A DNA stretch of 64,000 nucleotides, taken from NCBI GenBank assembly GCA_030035585.1, contig CM057471.1, positions 96,845,819 to 96,909,818 on the forward strand. The letters run 5' to 3'. Position 1 is the first letter of the stretch; every line of letters begins with the position of its first letter. The DNA comes from Dugong dugon. Its lineage: Eukaryota; Chordata; Mammalia; Sirenia; Dugongidae. Under the pieces are notes generated by a model, which had not been told where the DNA came from, ran no database searches, and was given only the letters and a program-made list of their open reading frames with translations. This document shows, one piece after another, positions 1 through 11,179 of this stretch. Both the position numbers and the translations under genes were made by a program.

Positions 1-27
1 CAAGAGGTAGCGTATGATCAGGAGCTG

Positions 28-899
28 ATGGTACTGAAGGAAGAAGTCCAAGCTGCACTGAAGGCATTGGTGAGAAACAAGGCTCCAGGAATTGACGGAA
101 TATCAATTGAGATGTTTCAACAAATGGATGCAACACTGGAAGTGCTCACTTATCTATGCCAAGAAGTTTGGAAGACAGCTACCTGGCCAACCAGCTGGAG
201 AAGATCCGTATTTATGCCTATTCCCAAGAAAGATGATCCAACCAAATGCAGAAATTACCAAACAATATCATTAATATCACAGGCAAGTGAAATTTTGGTG
301 AAGATCATTCAAAGGTGGCTGTAGCAGTATATCGACAGGGAACTGCCAGAAATTCAAGCCAGATTCAGAAGAGGACGTGGAACGAGGAATATCATTGTTG
401 ATGTCAGATGGATTGTGGCTGAAAACAGAGAATACCAGAAAGATGTTTACAGTGTTCTATTAACTATGCAAAGTCATTCAACTGTGTAGATCATAACAAA
501 TTATAGATAACATTTCGAAGAATGAGAATTCCAGAACACTTAATTGTGCTCACGAGGAATCTGTACATAGACCAAGAGGCAGTTGTTCAAAGAGAACAAG
601 GGAATAGTGCATGGTTTAAAGTTAGGAGAGGTGTGTATCAGGGTTGTATCCTTTCACCACACCTATTCAGTTTGTATGCTGAGCAAATAATCCGAGAAGC
701 TGGACTGTATGAAGAAGAACATGGCATCAGGATTGGGAGAAGACTCATTAACAACCTGCAATATGCAGAGGACACAACCTTGCTTGCTGAAAGTGAAGAG
801 GACTTGAAGCACTTACTGATGAAGATCAAAGACCACAGCCTTCAGTATGGATTACTCCTCAACATAAAGAAAACACAAATTCTCGCAACTGGACAATAA
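28..899 (+). pseudogene. RTE reverse transcriptase (decayed)
   Basis: The first open block (28-321) carries the RT fingers, with a GIDGISIEMF-like motif and the PIPKK...ISLIS region, and stops at a TAG at 321. The second block (522-896) carries the RT palm: QGCILSPHLF, then the catalytic box at 762-773 reading Y-A-E-D instead of Y-A-D-D, then LNIKKT. The enzyme would copy LINE RNA at a nicked target. The first catalytic Asp is changed to Glu, and the blocks are separated by a stop and a frameshift near 480. Recognised by motif order and by comparison with the other RTE copies in the window. Confidence 0.9.
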
Positions 900-907
900 G
901 CAACACC

Positions 908-1440
908 ATGATAAACGGAGATAAGATTGAAGTTGTCAAGGATTTCATTTTACTTGGATCTACAATCAACACCCATGGAAGCAGCAGTCAAATAATCAAA
1001 AGACACATTGCACTGGGCAAATCTGCTGCAGAAGACCTCTTTGAAGTGTTGAAAAGCAAAGATGTCACCTTAAAGATCAAAGCACGCCTTACTCAGCCAT
1101 GGTATTTTCAATTGCATCATATGCATGCGAAAGCTGGGCAATGAATAAGGAAGACTAAAGAAGAATTGAGGTCTTTGAATTGTGGTATTGGTGAAGAATG
1201 TTGAATATACCATGGACTGCCAAGAGAATAAACAAATTCGTCTTAGAAGAAGTACGACCAGAATGCTCCTTAGAAGCAAGGATAGCAAGACTGCGTCTTG
1301 CATACTTTAGACATGTTGTCAGGAAGGATCAGTCCCTGGAGAAGGACATCATGCTTGGTAAAGTAGAGGGTCAATGAAAAAGAGGAAAACCCTCAACAAG
1401 ATGAATTGACACAGTGGCTGCAACAATGATCTCAAACATA
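908..1440 (+). pseudogene. RTE ORF C-terminal region (decayed)
   Basis: This continues the RTE ORF after the RT palm (MINGDKIEVVKDF... start at 908) into the cysteine/arginine-rich C-terminal segment that precedes the 3' tail. Stops at 1142 and after break it. The matching region in the copies at 26546-27110 and 48720-49240 has different lesions, so these are independent decays of one family. Confidence 0.8.
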
Positions 1441-1550
1441 ACAAGGATTGTGAGCATGGCACAGGACTGGGCAATGTTTCGTTCTGTAGTACATAGGGTT
1501 ACTATGAGTTGGAACTGACTCAACAGCACCTAACAACAACAACAACAACC

Positions 1551-1880
1551 ATATACCTGATGGATTGATTTCATAAAGTTCTTCTTAGGCAAAAAAGATG
1601 ATATAAGATATGTGATAGGCAACTAGATTTTCAGTGAGAGTATGCGAGTGAAATATCCGGAATACAACTGCTCTTCAATCTGAAACATTTCAGTGAAACT
1701 GATTAATGTTCCAAGGGTGAGATTTTCATCAGGGTATATTAATTTAAAGAGATGATACTTTGGTTTTCAGTAAACATGTAAACATTCATTCAGTAAACAA
1801 TGATATTTTAAGCCCTCCTCCCTCCACACCTGCCTCATACTTCCAGTTGTAGCAGTATGAGATCACTGGCAGTTTCTTTA
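1551..1880. other. Spacer, nothing recognised
   Basis: AT-rich sequence between the RTE tail and a SINE. I see no repeat family, conserved reading frame or RNA gene in it. Confidence 0.5.
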
Positions 1881-2080
1881 AGGTCCCTTGGTGTCATAAA
1901 TGGTTTGTGCTTAGCTGCTAACCTAAAGGTTGGCAGTTCTAACCCATCCAGCAATATCACAGAAGAAATGCCTGGCGATCTGCTTCTATTAAGATTACAG
2001 CCAAGAATATCCTATAGAGCAGTACTACCCTGTAGCACACAAGATCACCACGGGTCAGAATCGACTCCATAGCAACAATA
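1881..2080 (+). repeat. AfroSINE
   Basis: tRNA-derived head followed by the RTE-like body and tail (GAATCGACTCCATAGCAAC). Diverged from copies such as 54557, but the element order is complete. Confidence 0.85.
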
Positions 2081-2196
2081 AGCTGTTTCTTTGCACACCT
2101 GTTTAATTTTCCCCTGCTTTTATTGATGCTATTCATTCTACTGGTAACACCCAGCTCCCACTGCTTCTCCTATCCACTTAATCCTTCAAGGCTCAC

Positions 2197-2700
2197 TGTC
2201 TTAGTCATCTAGTGCTGCTCTAACAGAAATACCACAAGTGGATGGCTTTAACAAAGAGAAGTTAATTCTCTCACAGTCCAGTAGGCTACAAGTCCAAATT
2301 CAGGGCGTCAGCGTCAGGGGAACACTTTCTCTGTCGGCTCTGGAGGAAGGTCCATGTCATCAATCTACCCTTGGTGTGGGAGCTTCTCTGTGCAGGAACC
2401 TCAGGTCCAAAGGACATGCTCTGCTCCTGGCACTGCTTTCTTGGTGGTATGAGGTTCCTATGTCTCTCTGCTCGCTTCTTGTTTTTATATCTCAAAAGAG
2501 ATTGGCTTAAGACACTATCAAATCTTGTAGACTTCATCAATATAACGGCTGCTAATCCATCTTTACATCATAGTGATAGAATTTACAACACACAGGGAAA
2601 TCATATTAAATGACAAAATGGTAGACAATCATACAATACTGGGAATTATGACCTAGCCAAGTTGACAGATATTTTGGGGGGACACAATTCAATCCTGACA
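2197..2700 (-). mobile_element. Solo LTR, MaLR-type (ERVL-MaLR)
   Basis: On the minus strand this begins TGTCAGGATTGAATTG and ends CTAAGACA-like (plus: TGTCTTAG...GACA). It aligns end to end with the LTR at 40256. Flanked by CTCAC (2192-2196) and CTCAT (2701-2705), a 5-bp target duplication with one mismatch. No internal region, so it is a solo LTR left by recombination. Confidence 0.88.
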
Positions 2701-2705
2701 CTCAT

Positions 2706-3059
2706 GGACAGGCTAAGCGCCCACCCCTTTGATCTCTAAGTACCATGGTCACCTCATTTTATCTCTTTCCACATCATAAGATGATCTGTTATCGTTTTGT
2801 TGTTGTTGTTTTGTTTGTTTTTTTTTTACTCACTCAACAGAAAGTTCTCCCGTAGAACACCTTGCATCTCTGCATACATTCCTAGCATTATATTCATGGT
2901 AGGGAAGGGGTTGTATTCAAAAGACACGGGCCTCCCTTTCAATTCTTAGGTACCTTCCAAGTTACTCAGTCTCAGCTGCAGTAGTTCACTAAATCTCTTC
3001 TCTCCAGACCACATGGGTTTGCTTTTCCTCCTCTGAATTAGCCAGAATCAAAAGAAACA
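2706..3059. other. Spacer with TTG/T-rich simple repeat
   Basis: Contains a TTG- and T-rich run at about 2794-2828. Otherwise no recognised element. Confidence 0.5.
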
Positions 3060-3440
3060 ATGCCAACAAAGTGCCACTTAAGCAAGAAGAGATTTATTGC
3101 CTTTAACTATAAAAATACTTGTTACAACATGAACACTACACTTGGGCAAAGCTCGGCCCCGGCATCTGGCGGCTTTGGCAGGCTCAGGGTCTCTCCAAGC
3201 CCCTGCTGCTTCTTGTTTTTGCTGTACAATGAAGCCCAGGACCCACACCTTGGAACACAGTCAAAGGGGGATCTCCGAGTGTAGTACTGAGATGGGGAGA
3301 GAGCTCAGAGGCTTGCCCTTGACCTCGATGACTGCAACCATTTCTTTGAATGGAGCAGTTCCTGTGGTTTCAGCAGAAACCACACTCCAAAGGCATCTGC
3401 TGGACTGTTATTTATTGATCTCTTTGGGCCAGTGATATAT
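3060..3440 (-). other. Possible processed-transcript relic (uncertain)
   Basis: GC content rises and the minus strand carries an AATAAA signal (plus TTTATT at 3093-3098) preceded by transcript-like sequence. No family was recognised, no long frame persists, and no poly(A) tract follows the signal, so a retrocopy is only a suggestion. It could equally be unassigned repeat. Confidence 0.22.
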
Positions 3441-3512
3441 TGCTCCTCCAGTTGTTAGCAATTAAGAGGGGAATGGAAGTTAACAAGTCTGCTTGCATTA
3501 ATCCAAAGCATA

Positions 3513-3716
3513 CCAGTTGCACCAAGTCGATTCCAACTCATGGCTACCCTATGTGTGTCAGAGTAGAATTGTGTTCCATAGGGCTTTCAGCAGCTGTTTT
3601 TTTGGAAGTAGATTGTCAGGGCTTTCTTCTGAGGCATCGTTGGGTGGACTCAAACCTCCAACCTTTGGGTTAACAGCAAGCACGTTAACCATTTGCACCA
3701 CCCAGGCAGTTCTAAC
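3513..3716 (-). repeat. AfroSINE
   Basis: Complete minus-strand copy of the subtype whose body reads GTGTCAGAGTAGAA on this strand. Flanked by the direct repeat CCAAAGCATA (3503-3512 and 3717-3726), a perfect 10-bp target duplication. Confidence 0.93.
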
Positions 3717-3726
3717 CCAAAGCATA

Positions 3727-4232
3727 GAAGAGTCCAAAAGGAGAATACTTCTTCTGCTCTTACTCTTTTGCCAAAATATGTCCCCTACTTCATTTTGGGC
3801 TGAGAATAGTGGCCATTTTCCTGCTCAGAGGTGGGTGGACTAACATCCTAGGATATTAGCAGGACAGCTGTGAACTGTATGCACATGTGTTACAAACATT
3901 TGAAACCATCCTCAGAAAAGATCAAGAACATACTTGGGACCCAATATAAACATCTGTTGAACTAATGAATGAATAAATGAATTAATTTTGCTAACTAATA
4001 TTTTAACCAGGGGGAGCCTGGCCAGACAGAGTGAAAGGTGCATGTTAGGGCAGAATGAGACATAACTTTGGAGAGGAAAAACTATACTGATTGACTTAAG
4101 AGTGGCTGAATATTAAGTAGATGCCGTTAATCTTGGCTGGAAAATCATCTATGAGACTGAGAAGTGAGAAGAACAGATCATTAGATTGCAGTGCTTCTTC
4201 CAAAAGAGTTGCCAGGCCTTTAGAGTACAAAA
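3727..4232. other. Spacer, nothing recognised
   Basis: Single-copy-looking sequence with a short ATGAATGA-type run near 3966. No gene, RNA or transposon identified. Confidence 0.45.
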
Positions 4233-4237
4233 GTGGC

Positions 4238-4651
4238 TGCTATGGATTGAATTATGTCCCCAAACAATATGTGTTGTAAATCCTAACCTTTACGCCTGTA
4301 GCTATAATCCCATTTGGGAATGGGTTGTCTTTGTTGCGTTGAGGCAGGATTAGTGTAGGGTGTATCTTGAGTCAATCTCTTTTGAGATATAAAAGAGATT
4401 AAACAAGTGAACAGAGGAGAGATGGAGTAAGATAGATGCTGAGCCACATGGAGATCTCCAAGAAACCACAAAGCAGAAGCTGAACAGACAAGGAACTTTC
4501 TTCAGAGTCAACAGAGAGAGAAAGGCTTCACCTAGAGCTGGTGCTCTGAATTTGAACTTCTAGCCTCCTAAACTGTGAGAAAATAAATTTCTGTTTGTTA
4601 AAGCCATCCATTTGTGGTATTTTTGTTACTGCAGCACTAGATAACAAGACA
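4238..4651 (+). mobile_element. Solo LTR, MaLR-type, short form
   Basis: Begins TGCTATGGATTGAATT and ends AACAAGACA, matching the LTR at 40256 but about 100 bp shorter. Contains AATAAA (4581-4586) near the 3' end. Flanked by GTGGC (4233-4237) and ATGGC (4652-4656). Confidence 0.88.
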
Positions 4652-4656
4652 ATGGC

Positions 4657-5004
4657 CCAGAAACACAGGCTTCTTTGTGGGGAATTGATCTACTCCTTCC
4701 CTCATCATGGCTAATAACTATATGCTTAGGACTTGAGGCAAGTAGAGAAATCAAGGACCAGATGAAGTAAAAGATGATCAGTATTATTGGGAATAAACCA
4801 CTTATTGTCATGTATTATTTCCCATAAAGTGTGGAAACCTCAGGGACCATATGTGACACCCCTCTGTCTCTGGCTCTGTTGAGTACACAGTAAGTTCTCC
4901 ACATGCACCTACTGAAGTGAAGAAAGTCTTTTCTTTTAAGTTCCCTTCCACTCTATTTCAAGAGAGGGCTTGGAGCTTAAAGAGGGGGCATAATAATGGG
5001 GCAT
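4657..5004. other. Spacer, nothing recognised
   Basis: No reading frame or repeat family recognised. Confidence 0.45.
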
Positions 5005-5215
5005 GAGAGTTACATCACTGGTAGTGCAAACAGTTAACATGCTCAGCTGCTAACCAACAGGTTGGAGGTCTGGGTCCACCCAGAGGCACCTCAGAAGAAA
5101 GGTGTGGTCATCTACTTCTGAAAAATCAGTCGTTGAAAACCCTATGGAGCACAGTTCTGCTCTGATACATGGGGTCACCATAAATTAGAATCAACTCAAA
5201 GGCAACTGGTTTTTA
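5005..5215 (+). repeat. AfroSINE
   Basis: Complete plus-strand copy. The body stretch CATCTACTTCTGAAAAATCA is the segment that matches the RTE 5' UTR at about 24305. Confidence 0.88.
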
Positions 5216-5474
5216 TTGGTGTATCAAATAAAACTACTTCCCCTAAAAAATAAGATTTGTGTTTTTGTTTCTTCCCAATAAACAAAACACCAGGATCTAA
5301 AAGTAACTAACAGGGCCTAATGATAATACTATATTTAAAGGGGCTTGAGTTCCACTGTGTTTGAAGAAGGACATGTACATTTTGAAATTACTTGAGAGGA
5401 GGAAGACCAGAAAGATTTGGGAAAACTTGTCAAGTTAGGGGCTAGTCAGGTTTACTCTGGAGAAAACACAAACC

Positions 5475-5687
5475 AAAAACAAACAAACAAACTCCTTGCT
5501 GTCAAGTTGATTCCGACTCATAGTGACCCTAGAGGACAGAATAGAACCGCCCCATAGGATTTCCAAGGCTGTAATCTCTACAGAAGCAGACTGCCACATC
5601 TTCCTCCGGCTGAGCAGCTGGTGGGTTCGAACTGCCGACATTTTGGTTGGCAGGCAAGAGCTTAACCACTGAGCCTCGAGGGCTCCT
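5475..5687 (-). repeat. AfroSINE
   Basis: Complete minus-strand copy with an A-rich 3' tail on the left (5475-5490) and the tRNA-like head at 5650-5687. The B-box region GGTTCGAAC is preserved on the complement. Confidence 0.9.
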
Positions 5688-5854
5688 TAATTTACGGGTA
5701 TAGGAGTAGAATTTCAACACATATTTTGGGAAGACACAATTCATTCCATAGCATATATGAACAAAATCAAACTTGGAAACACTAAATTTTCATAGAATCT
5801 GATATGTTAAAAGTCAAAAGGGTCTTAAGACAATAAGTCCCTTATTTTATGGAT

Positions 5855-6035
5855 CGATGGTTATCACTCCTGGCTGCATATAAGAATCACCGGAGGCTTT
5901 TAAAAAATGCCCCACCCACAATATTTGTATTTAATTGTTCTGTATTGGGGCTCAGGCAACAGTTTTTGTTTTGTTTTTGTTTTTTTAAGTGCCCAGGTAG
6001 TTCTTACGTGTAATCAGGGTAGAGAAGATCTAATA
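5855..6035 (+). mobile_element. MER5A-like hAT-Charlie DNA element (old)
   Basis: The stretch GGCTGCATATAAGAATCACC followed by GGAGGCTTTTAAAAAATGCC is characteristic of MER5-type non-autonomous hAT elements. The distal half is disturbed by a T/G-rich run at 5960-5985. Recognition is from memory of the family. Confidence 0.6.
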
Positions 6036-6992
6036 TAGAAAAATAAACTGCAGATATGAGGGATGATCTCTTTCTAAAGACCATAGCAACAATAAAAGGC
6101 AGAACACAGTCCAATTTTCTCCTGGCCCCATTTTATTTTAAATTTGAGTATAGAACAAATTTCACTTAACAGTTTGTAGCTTGGTGTTTACCGTTCTACA
6201 CATTCTGTCATGTGGTAGATGGACCTGGATTTGTGCTCTTGCCTGGGATCTACAAATATTAGGGATGCCCTGAAAACCTCAGTCACATTTTACAGGATAT
6301 TACACACCTCCTTGCACCTCTGTTTGCACTCAAAGTCATCTTCAGAGACAGGGAGGGGGAGTCGAGTTGTATCTGGAGGTGAACACCAACCAATTTTAAC
6401 TCAGGTCGGGGTGATACTCATCTTCCCCCAAGGCCTTATCTGAGACCATTTCCTCTGGGCCTCTTGGAACAGCAAGCTCCTGAAAAGCCCCCAGCATCAT
6501 TGACCACTTGCAGAGAGAGAAATAGAGGTCTACGAAGAGGAACAGTCTTAGCCAATGCAAAGTAAGAGACAGACTGGGCCCACCCTATGTGTGCCTGCTA
6601 CCCTGGCCATTCACCTCTGGCTGGGGCTAAGGCTCCAATAAGAGTCTTCCCCATCTCCCTTGGCCAGGTTGAGGTGTCCACTTTGCTAAGCCTTAATTTC
6701 CCTTCTGTGAATGGAGGACAGTCCTGCCGCCCTCCCAAGGTGCCCAAAGCTGTGATGTGCTTAAGGATAGAGAAGTGTTCTTGGCCATTTTTGCAGCTCT
6801 AACCAAGAACCTCTTTCATGAAGAGGCAGACAAATAACCTCCCCAGTGGTCCTGGTCCAGTGTCCAGGGTGGTCATAGACCACATGCTCCAGGTCAACTG
6901 TCAGTCCTTGGACTCTATGAATCCTGAATGTGCAATGTAATCATTTCAGTTCAGACTGGAGGTCTTAAGATTACACATATGACTTGTGACGG
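6036..6992. other. Single-copy DNA, nothing firm
   Basis: About 950 bp with weak MIR-like traces around 6520-6580 and 6690-6720 but no element I would defend. Open frames here (for example 6587-6802) have no recognisable domain. Confidence 0.45.
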
Positions 6993-7003
6993 TCTTGGCC
7001 CAT

Positions 7004-7439
7004 TACTGTTAGGTACCATCAAGTCAGTTTGGACTCATAATGACTACAGAATAAAACACTGCCTGGTCCTGCACAGTCATTACTATGTTTGAGCCCATTG
7101 TTGCAGCCACTGTATCAATCCATCTCATCAAGTTTCTTCCTCTTTTCTGCTGACCCTCTGCCTTACCAAGTGTGATGTCTTTCTCTGGGCACTGGTCCTT
7201 CCTGATAACGTGTCCAAAGTACGAGATATAAAATTTTGCCATCCTTGCTTCTAAGGAGCATTCTGGCTGTACTTCCTCCAAGACAGACTTGTTTACTCTT
7301 CTGGCAGTCCATGGTACATTCAATATTCTTCATCAACACCATAATTCAAAGGCATCAATTCTTCTTTGGTCTTCCTTATTGATTGTCCAGCTTTCGCATG
7401 CATATAAAGTGATTGAAAATACGCTTGGGTCAGGTGCAC
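7004..7439 (-). mobile_element. RTE LINE, 5'-truncated, 3' segment (split by ERV-L)
   Basis: Minus-strand RTE 3' end. It resumes at 13663 after the provirus. The insertion is flanked by TCTTGGCCCAT (6993-7003) and TCTTGGTCCAT (13730-13740), an 11-bp target duplication with one mismatch that brackets both halves. Confidence 0.93.
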
Positions 7440-7648
7440 TGAGCCAGAAGTCTGCTGTCTAGCCTGCTGATCTTGGATTTACCAGCCCCTGCAGCTACGT
7501 GAGTCAGGAGAAGTCTCCAGCCTGACCCATGAACTTGGGTCTTGCCAGCCTCTACAACTGCATGACCCATTTCCTTGATATAAATCACTCTCCCTCTCTC
7601 TATATATATACACTGATTTTGCTTCTCAAGGAAACCCAGCCTAAGACA
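7440..7648 (+). repeat. ERV-L 5' LTR, 5'-truncated
   Basis: Matches only 13448-13662 of the 3' LTR, so the first about 348 bp are missing. It starts at an internal TGAGCC directly after the left target repeat and ends ...CTAAGACA. The TATA-like TTGATATAAAT is retained at about 7573-7583. Confidence 0.92.
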
Positions 7649-7650
7649 TT

Positions 7651-7668
7651 TGGTACGAAGAGTGGTTC
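7651..7668 (+). other. Primer-binding site, tRNA-Leu type
   Basis: TGGTACGAAGAGTGGTTC lies 2 bp after the 5' LTR. It resembles the complement of a tRNA-Leu 3' end (TGGTACCAGGAGTGG), the primer that gives ERV-L its name. Confidence 0.85.
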
Positions 7669-7749
7669 TACAGAAATAAAATTGTAAGGATGAGTTTTCT
7701 AAATTTTCTAAAGATGTTGATGTCTCTGCTTCCAGTAGTAAAGAGAGCA

Positions 7750-9440
7750 CTGTTAATCCATGGCATGAGGTGGCAATAGCAATACATAAAATATCACCAC
7801 CAATAGATCAGGTATTGGTGAGAGTGGCTCTGGGAGCGCACATGTTTGATAACTTTCTACAATTTTGTCAGAATGAGAAGTATAAGAAAGCCAGTTTGTT
7901 GGTCCTACTTTCACTAGACAAAGGGGTGAAAGAGATGAGCTCAGCACTTCAGAGTCAAAGCTCAAGTGCCACATAAACAACTTCAAAGTTTCCACTTGTG
8001 CCTTAAAAGAATGCCTTATTTCTTGTAATAACAGAGCTGATATTGCCGAAAACCAAACCCAGAGTCTCATTGTAAAAGCAGCTGAATTACAATGCCAATT
8101 GAACCTCCAGCCTCGAAAGATGTCTGAAGTTAAAATGAGGGTACTGATTGGAAAGAAATGGGATCCTGAAACTTGGGATGAGTACATATGGGCAGATAAT
8201 CAGGAACCTGGGGACACTGATCCCCTAAATTCTGTTGACTCATTCCTGCCAACAGAACCAGCTCTCTCACTCCCATTTGAAGAGATTATTCCATCTTTGT
8301 CTGCTAAGCCACAGTCTTAGTTTCACTAGCCCCTACAGCCCCATCTGATGAGATTAACCCAGCAGTGTCTGAACAGCCTTTGTCTGAGTCATTCCCTAGG
8401 AAGGTGCCTGAGTCATTGCCTGGAGCATCTTCTGAGGCAGATGCCTCACAAGATGTTGCGGAATGTTCTCAGAACACATCCTCACCACCCATTTTTGCTT
8501 CTAGACCTATAACTAGACTTAAGTCCCAGTAAGCCCCAAAAGGTAAAATACAAAGACCCAGGAAGAGGTATGCTGCACTCCAAAAGAAGTGCTTGAATCT
8601 TCTAATATGTAAAACAGAAACCTGGGGAATATGTGTGGGAATGGCTATGAAGGGTGTGGGATAATGGTGCAAGGAACATAACATGGGATCACTCTGAGTT
8701 TCTTGATATGGGCCCACTAAGCACAGATCCTTCATTCAGTGTTTCAGCTCGAGAGATTAGGAAAAGATCTAATAGTTTATTTGGTTGCTTCACTGAAGCA
8801 TGGATTATGTGATGGCTCACACTAAATCAAGTTAAAGTGCCAGACCTGCCTTGATATACTGTAGAAGAAGGAATCCAAATGCTTAGGGAAATTGTCATGG
8901 TAGAATGGATTTATCAGGTAGGACTCATACAGCCACACATGGAGTGCCCAGAGAACACATCTTTTACCACCACAGTAAGGAATAAATTTGTGAAAGGAGC
9001 CCCAGTATCCTTGAAGACTGCTGTGATTGCTATTGTATGTAAGTTAGACTTGACAGTGGAAACTGCCCTAACTGAATTATGACACCTAACTACAATGGGG
9101 CTGATTGGACCCCATGGTAGTAGGGGCCAAGGGGCAGCACTCAATTGACAAAGACAAGGTGGGTATGGTTACCATAATGAATAGAGTAGTCAAAGAAATA
9201 ATCAGAATAGTCTGACTCAGATGGATTTATGGCTTTGACTACTTAGTCATGATCTACTAAATATTTACTTGATCTGTACAAGCAGAAGAATTCTAGGTCA
9301 AGTGAATGGCAGTTTAACTTGAGTCACCAGAATAGAGAGTTGCTGTGCCTCAATCAATTCTCAGACTTGAGCCAGTTAACAGACCCATAACCCCTTGAAT
9401 GAAGGGGAGGCCAGGTCCCCTTCAGGAAGGACCTCACTAC
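7750..9440 (+). pseudogene. gag: ERV-L gag region (decayed)
   Basis: Open blocks at 7770-7973, 8099-8317 and 8879-9079 on the plus strand fall where gag (matrix/capsid) belongs. The block at 8099 carries a GKKWDPETWDEYIW-like stretch and an acidic, proline-rich linker. The block at 8879 looks capsid-like. Gag would form the particle core. Frames are split by several stops. Identification rests on position between primer site and protease and on general resemblance to ERV-L gag. Confidence 0.7.
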
Positions 9441-9504
9441 ACTGCTAAAAACTTCTACTGTTAATATTTCTCCCAGCCTTCCCCAAAGTGATCTGTGGCC
9501 TTTT

Positions 9505-9705
9505 ATGAGAGTGATTGTTCATTGGGGAAAAGGAAATAGTCAGACTTTTGGGGGATTACTGGATACTGGCTCTGAATTGACACTGATTCCAGGAGACCCA
9601 AAATGTCACTATGGCCCACCAGTCAGAGTGGGAGTGTATGGAGGTCAGGTTATTAATGGAGTCCTAGCTCAGGTTCAGCTCACAGTGGGTCCAGTGGGTC
9701 CCTGA
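9505..9705 (+). pseudogene. pro: ERV-L aspartic protease (decayed)
   Basis: A single open block holds the retropepsin active site LLDTGSE, with DTGS at 9562-9573, followed by the hydrophobic flap region. It would have cut Gag and Pol polyproteins. The frame stops at 9703; a downstream segment near 9735 (CILGIDIL-like) carries the second conserved protease stretch, so the domain runs to about 9760. Confidence 0.85.
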
Positions 9706-9789
9706 ACACATCCTGTAGTGATTTCCCCAGTTCCAGAATGCATACTTGGAATAGATATACTCAGTAATTGGCAGAACCCCCCACATTGA

Positions 9790-11170
9790 AACCCTGACAA
9801 GTGGAGTAAGGATTATTATGGTAGAAAAAGCCAAGTGGAAGCTGTTAGAACTGCCCCTATCCAGAAAAATAGTAAACCAAAAGCAATGCCACATTCCTGG
9901 AGGGATTGCAGAGATTACTGCCACCATCAAGGACATGAAGGATGCAAGGGTGGTGATTCCCCCACATCCCCATTCAACTCACCTAGTCAGCCTGTGCAAA
10001 AAGCAGATGGATCTTGGAGAACAACAATGGATTATAGAAAACTTAACCAGATGGTGACTCCAATTTCAGCTGCTGTTCCAGATGTAGTCCCATTGCTTAA
10101 GCAAATTAATATATTTCCTGGGACCTAGTATGCAGTTGTTGATCTGGTTAATGCTTTTTTCTCCATAAGTTTTACGAAGAACCACCAAAAGCAGTTTGCC
10201 TTCAGCTGGCAAGGCCAGAAATACACCTTTACTGTCCTACCTCAATGGCATATCAACTTTCCAGTCCTACATCATAATTTAGTCCTCAGGGACATTGATC
10301 ACTTTTCTTTTCCATAAGATGTCACACTGCTCCATTACATTGATGACATTATTCTGATTGGACCTAGTAAGGAAGAAGTTTCAATGACTCTGGACTTATT
10401 GGTAAAACATTTACCTACTAGAGTGGGAGATTAATCTGACAAAAATTCCATCTCAGTGAAATTTCTAGGGGTCCAGTGCTGTGGGGTATGTCAAGATATT
10501 CCTTCTAAAGTGAAGGACAATTTATGGCATCTGGCCCCTCCCACAACTAAAAAGGAGGCACAACACCTTTTGGGCCTCTTTGGATTTTGGAGGCAACATA
10601 TCCTTCATTTGAGTGTGCTACTCTGGCCTATTTATCAAGTGACTCAAAAAGCTGCTAATTTTGAATGGGTCCTAGACCAAGAGAAAGCTCTGCAACAGGT
10701 TCAGGCTGCCTTGCGAGCTACTTATGCCATATGATCCAGCTGATCCAGTAGTTCTTCAAGTGTCAGTGCAGATAGAAATGCTGTTTGGAGTCTTTGGCAG
10801 GTCTCTATGGGTGAATCATAGTGCATACCCTTAGGATTTTGGAACAAAGCCAAGTTATCCTCTGCAGATAACTACTCTTCTTTTGAGAAACAGCTTTTGG
10901 CTTGTTACTGGACTTTTAGTAAAGACTGAATGCTTAACCATGGGATGCCAAGTCATGCAACCTGAGGTGCCCATCATGAACTGGGTGTTATCTGACCCAC
11001 AAAGTCATAAATTTGGACGTGCACAGCAGCACTCCCTCATTAAATGGAAGTGGTATATATGAGGTTGGGCTTGAATAGGACCTGAAGGCACAAGTAAGTT
11101 GCATGAGGAAGTGGCCCAAATGCCCATGGTCTCCACTCCTGTCACACTATTTGCCCTCTCCCAGTCTGTA
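9790..11170 (+). pseudogene. pol: ERV-L reverse transcriptase (decayed)
   Basis: The N-terminal RT region is near 9818-10128 in two frames (TMDYRKLN at about 10027). The catalytic box YIDD is at 10336-10347 and the thumb/connection (KFLGVQ, then EAQHLLGLFGFWRQHI) at 10456-10734. It copied viral RNA into DNA. Catalytic Asp residues are retained, but frameshifts and stops (for example 10125 and 10435) disable it. Confidence 0.92.
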
Positions 11171-11179
11171 CCTATGGCT

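Larger units (their letters stand above)
1..1550 (+). mobile_element. RTE-clade (BovB-like) LINE, 3' part, 5' end outside window
   Basis: The reverse-transcriptase region and 3' end of an RTE LINE are visible. The sequence ends in the family tail (AGCACCTAACAACAAC repeated) at 1550. The same sequence recurs at 7004, 16333, 24152, 48698 and 57477. The coding part is broken by stops and frameshifts, so this copy is dead. The 5' UTR and endonuclease lie to the left of the window. Confidence 0.93.
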
